A stretch of 29,725 bases of DNA from Glaesserella sp041814905 (GTDB lineage Bacteria; Pseudomonadota; Gammaproteobacteria; Enterobacterales; Pasteurellaceae). The DNA lies in assembly GCF_041814905.1 (NCBI RefSeq), contig NZ_JBGXYA010000039.1, positions 1 through 29,725 of the forward strand, written 5' to 3'. How positions within the stretch are numbered: the first letter of the stretch is position 1; the number at the start of each line of letters is the position of its first letter. The notes below the pieces were generated by a model, which saw nothing but the letters and a program-made list of their open reading frames with translations, did no database searches and was not told the origin of the DNA. Positions 28,484 to 29,725 of this stretch are shown in pieces. A program made the translations under genes and the position numbers.

Positions 28484-29464
28484 CTACATCCAATGGAGCT
28501 GTTTTAAAATCACAATGCCTAAGCTTGATGTAAACATCGCTCCTAAATTCGTGATCGCGATTAAATTAGCAGAAGCTACAGCATCTCCGCCAAAATGTCT
28601 CACCATGGCATAACTTGCCGCCGCCACAGGTGTTGAAGAAATTAAGAATAAGATGCCGATCGACATCGGATCGAGCTGAAACAGAAATTTACCGATTAAT
28701 ACCGTGATTAACGGTGTAACAATCAGCCTCCCGAAGGCGGAATAAATGATGACTTTACTAACCTGATTGGTTGTTCCGTCTGTTTGCTGCAAGCGTTTCA
28801 ATTGTTTGAAATCAAGAGTTGCACCGGCGCAGATCAATGCTAAAGGCAACGCAATATGCGCTAAATAATCACCGGTACGTAGAATGGTTTTAGGAATGGG
28901 CATTTCAAGTTTGCTGATAATCATCCCTACAACAATCGAAATAATCAGGGGATTACTGATGACCGATTTAACCATTTTCCATAAACTCAATTTACCGTTG
29001 CTCAGCGAATGAGTTAAGGTAATGACTGCAAGCACGTTAAACAGTAAAGTAATACAAGCGACATAAACCGACGCCGGTGCCGTTGCCGCCGTGCCATAGG
29101 CATTAAGGCAAAGTGCTAAACCTAAAATGCCGCTATTAGCACGGAAAACACCTTGTACAAAAATCCCGCGGTAGGCTCGATCGACAATATAGCGTGCCGC
29201 CAGCCATTCACTGACCAAATATACTCCGATAGTTGCCATAATACCGGCGCTGACAAGTAAAATTTGGCTGGTATAATCCGTTGGCTCTTTTACCACATTG
29301 ATGAACAGTAAAGCCGGGAGGGCAATATTAAACACCAATTTTGAAGCTATTTGGCAAAAATGCTCATCAATCATTTTACGCCAACGTAAAACAATACCGA
29401 GCAACAACATAAAGATGGTCGGAAAGGTAACGCTGGCACTAAATAGTAAGGATTCTAAGAACAT
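28484..29464 (-). CDS. AEC-family permease
   Basis: The 326-aa protein has about ten membrane segments in two five-helix halves, typical of the auxin-efflux-carrier (AEC) family: FPTIFMLLLGIVLRWRKMID at the start, FNIALPALLFINVVK (helix break), FRANSGILGLALCLNAYG, ISNPLIISIVVGMIISK, IALPLALICAGATLDF, and TPVAAASYAMVRHFGGDA near the end. Relatives export or import organic acids such as malate, but the substrate cannot be told here. It lies downstream of argE on the same strand, separated by 136 bp that contain an uptake core. Confidence 0.88.
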   Translation of the reverse strand: MFLESLLFSASVTFPTIFMLLLGIVLRWRKMIDEHFCQIASKLVFNIALPALLFINVVKEPTDYTSQILLVSAGIMATIGVYLVSEWLAARYIVDRAYRGIFVQGVFRANSGILGLALCLNAYGTAATAPASVYVACITLLFNVLAVITLTHSLSNGKLSLWKMVKSVISNPLIISIVVGMIISKLEMPIPKTILRTGDYLAHIALPLALICAGATLDFKQLKRLQQTDGTTNQVSKVIIYSAFGRLIVTPLITVLIGKFLFQLDPMSIGILFLISSTPVAAASYAMVRHFGGDAVASANLIAITNLGAMFTSSLGIVILKQLHWM

Positions 29465-29483
29465 ATCAGGTTCGGATTAGCTG

Positions 29484-29512
29484 ACAAGCGGTCTGTTTTG
29501 CGCATTTTTTTG
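29484..29512 (+). other. DNA uptake sequence
   Basis: ACAAGCGGT (29484-29492) is followed by CTGTTTTGCGCATTTTTTT, close to the extended Actinobacillus-type uptake consensus with its downstream T-rich tract. A degenerate inverted copy ACCACTTGT lies near 29589. Together they may end argE transcription. Confidence 0.75.
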
Positions 29513-29600
29513 CAAAAACGACTGCGCTTCTGTCGGCATTCATCAATACCGTAAAGCGAGCGCAGCAAGTCAATTTTCACAGCAAACCGACCACTTGTTA

Positions 29601-29725
29601 TTAACAAAAATGATGAATCAGTTTTTTCAACAAATCGCGGGTCGGCTCAATAAAGTCCGTCGCTAAAAATTCATCCGGCTGATGTGCTTGTTCAATAGAG
29701 CCCGGACCGAGTACCAGTGTCGGGC
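29601..29725 (-). CDS. argE: acetylornithine deacetylase, C-terminal part
   Basis: Only the last 41 codons are in the window; the gene continues past the right edge. The translated end reads PTLVLGPGSIEQAHQPDEFL, then ATDFIEPTRDLLKKLIHHFC. It matches the C-terminus of E. coli ArgE (LVLGPG...AHQPDEYL, then a segment ending in IHHFC), with the metal-binding His of AHQPDE. ArgE hydrolyses N-acetylornithine in arginine synthesis. The stop TAA is at 29603-29601. Confidence 0.9.
   Translation of the reverse strand, partial: PTLVLGPGSIEQAHQPDEFLATDFIEPTRDLLKKLIHHFC

Overview
The window comes from a member of the Pasteurellaceae, most likely an Actinobacillus-type species. The flanking chromosomal genes follow Pasteurellaceae order and content: lptC-lptA-lptB-ptsN-rapZ without the rpoN-hpf pair that enterics carry between lptB and ptsN, plus two tandem potD genes. 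The chromosomal part also carries several copies of the DNA uptake core ACAAGCGGT, at 11325, 13204, 19127, 19164, 23715, 23844, 27219 and 29484. That core is the Actinobacillus/Mannheimia subtype of the family's uptake sequence.

Bases 1-47 are the 3' part of a tRNA-Ile2 (CAU) gene. An integrated element of about 11.1 kb lies between two 17-bp direct repeats, attL at 33-49 (the tRNA 3' end) and attR at 11115-11131. Its content is that of a P4-like phage satellite. It has a P4-type integrase next to the tRNA, AlpA/Vis-like small regulators, an Ogr/Delta-type zinc-finger activator, a C4/P4-CI-type antisense RNA with an overlapping Icd/Ash-like ORF, and a D5/P4-alpha-like helicase. Two AAGTGATTA repeat clusters lie near the two ends and would sit about 1.5 kb apart in the excised circle. 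Unlike P4, it carries its own P2 gpN-like major capsid protein, preceded by a helix-rich protein in the scaffold position. No portal, terminase or tail gene is present. It also carries a second tyrosine recombinase inside the replication operon and a leftward membrane-protein gene in a cargo position next to attR.

Layout of the element: attL and arm sites (33-210); int (250-1461); a gene-free control region with repeats and a GC-rich block (1462-2074); a capsid operon alpA-like, helical protein, capsid, small ORF (2075-4125) ending in a terminator; an unknown gene (4278-5114); an operon alpA-ogr/delta-small membrane protein (5238-5991) behind two GGAATATTCC palindromes; an immunity/replication operon of C4 RNA, icd-like, two small genes, second integrase and helicase (6070-10341); the leftward membrane gene (10355-10693); the second repeat cluster and arm site; and attR.

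Right of attR is ordinary chromosome: ycaO (-); rng (+); two potD genes (+), the first behind a candidate promoter with a G9 tract in its spacer; lptC-lptA-lptB-ptsN-rapZ-ubiI (LPS transport, nitrogen PTS, RNase adaptor, ubiquinone synthesis); a lipoprotein gene; yheS-menC (-); a MarC-family membrane protein; moeA-moeB (molybdenum cofactor); a structured candidate small RNA (28294-28471); an AEC-family permease (-); and the 3' end of argE (-).
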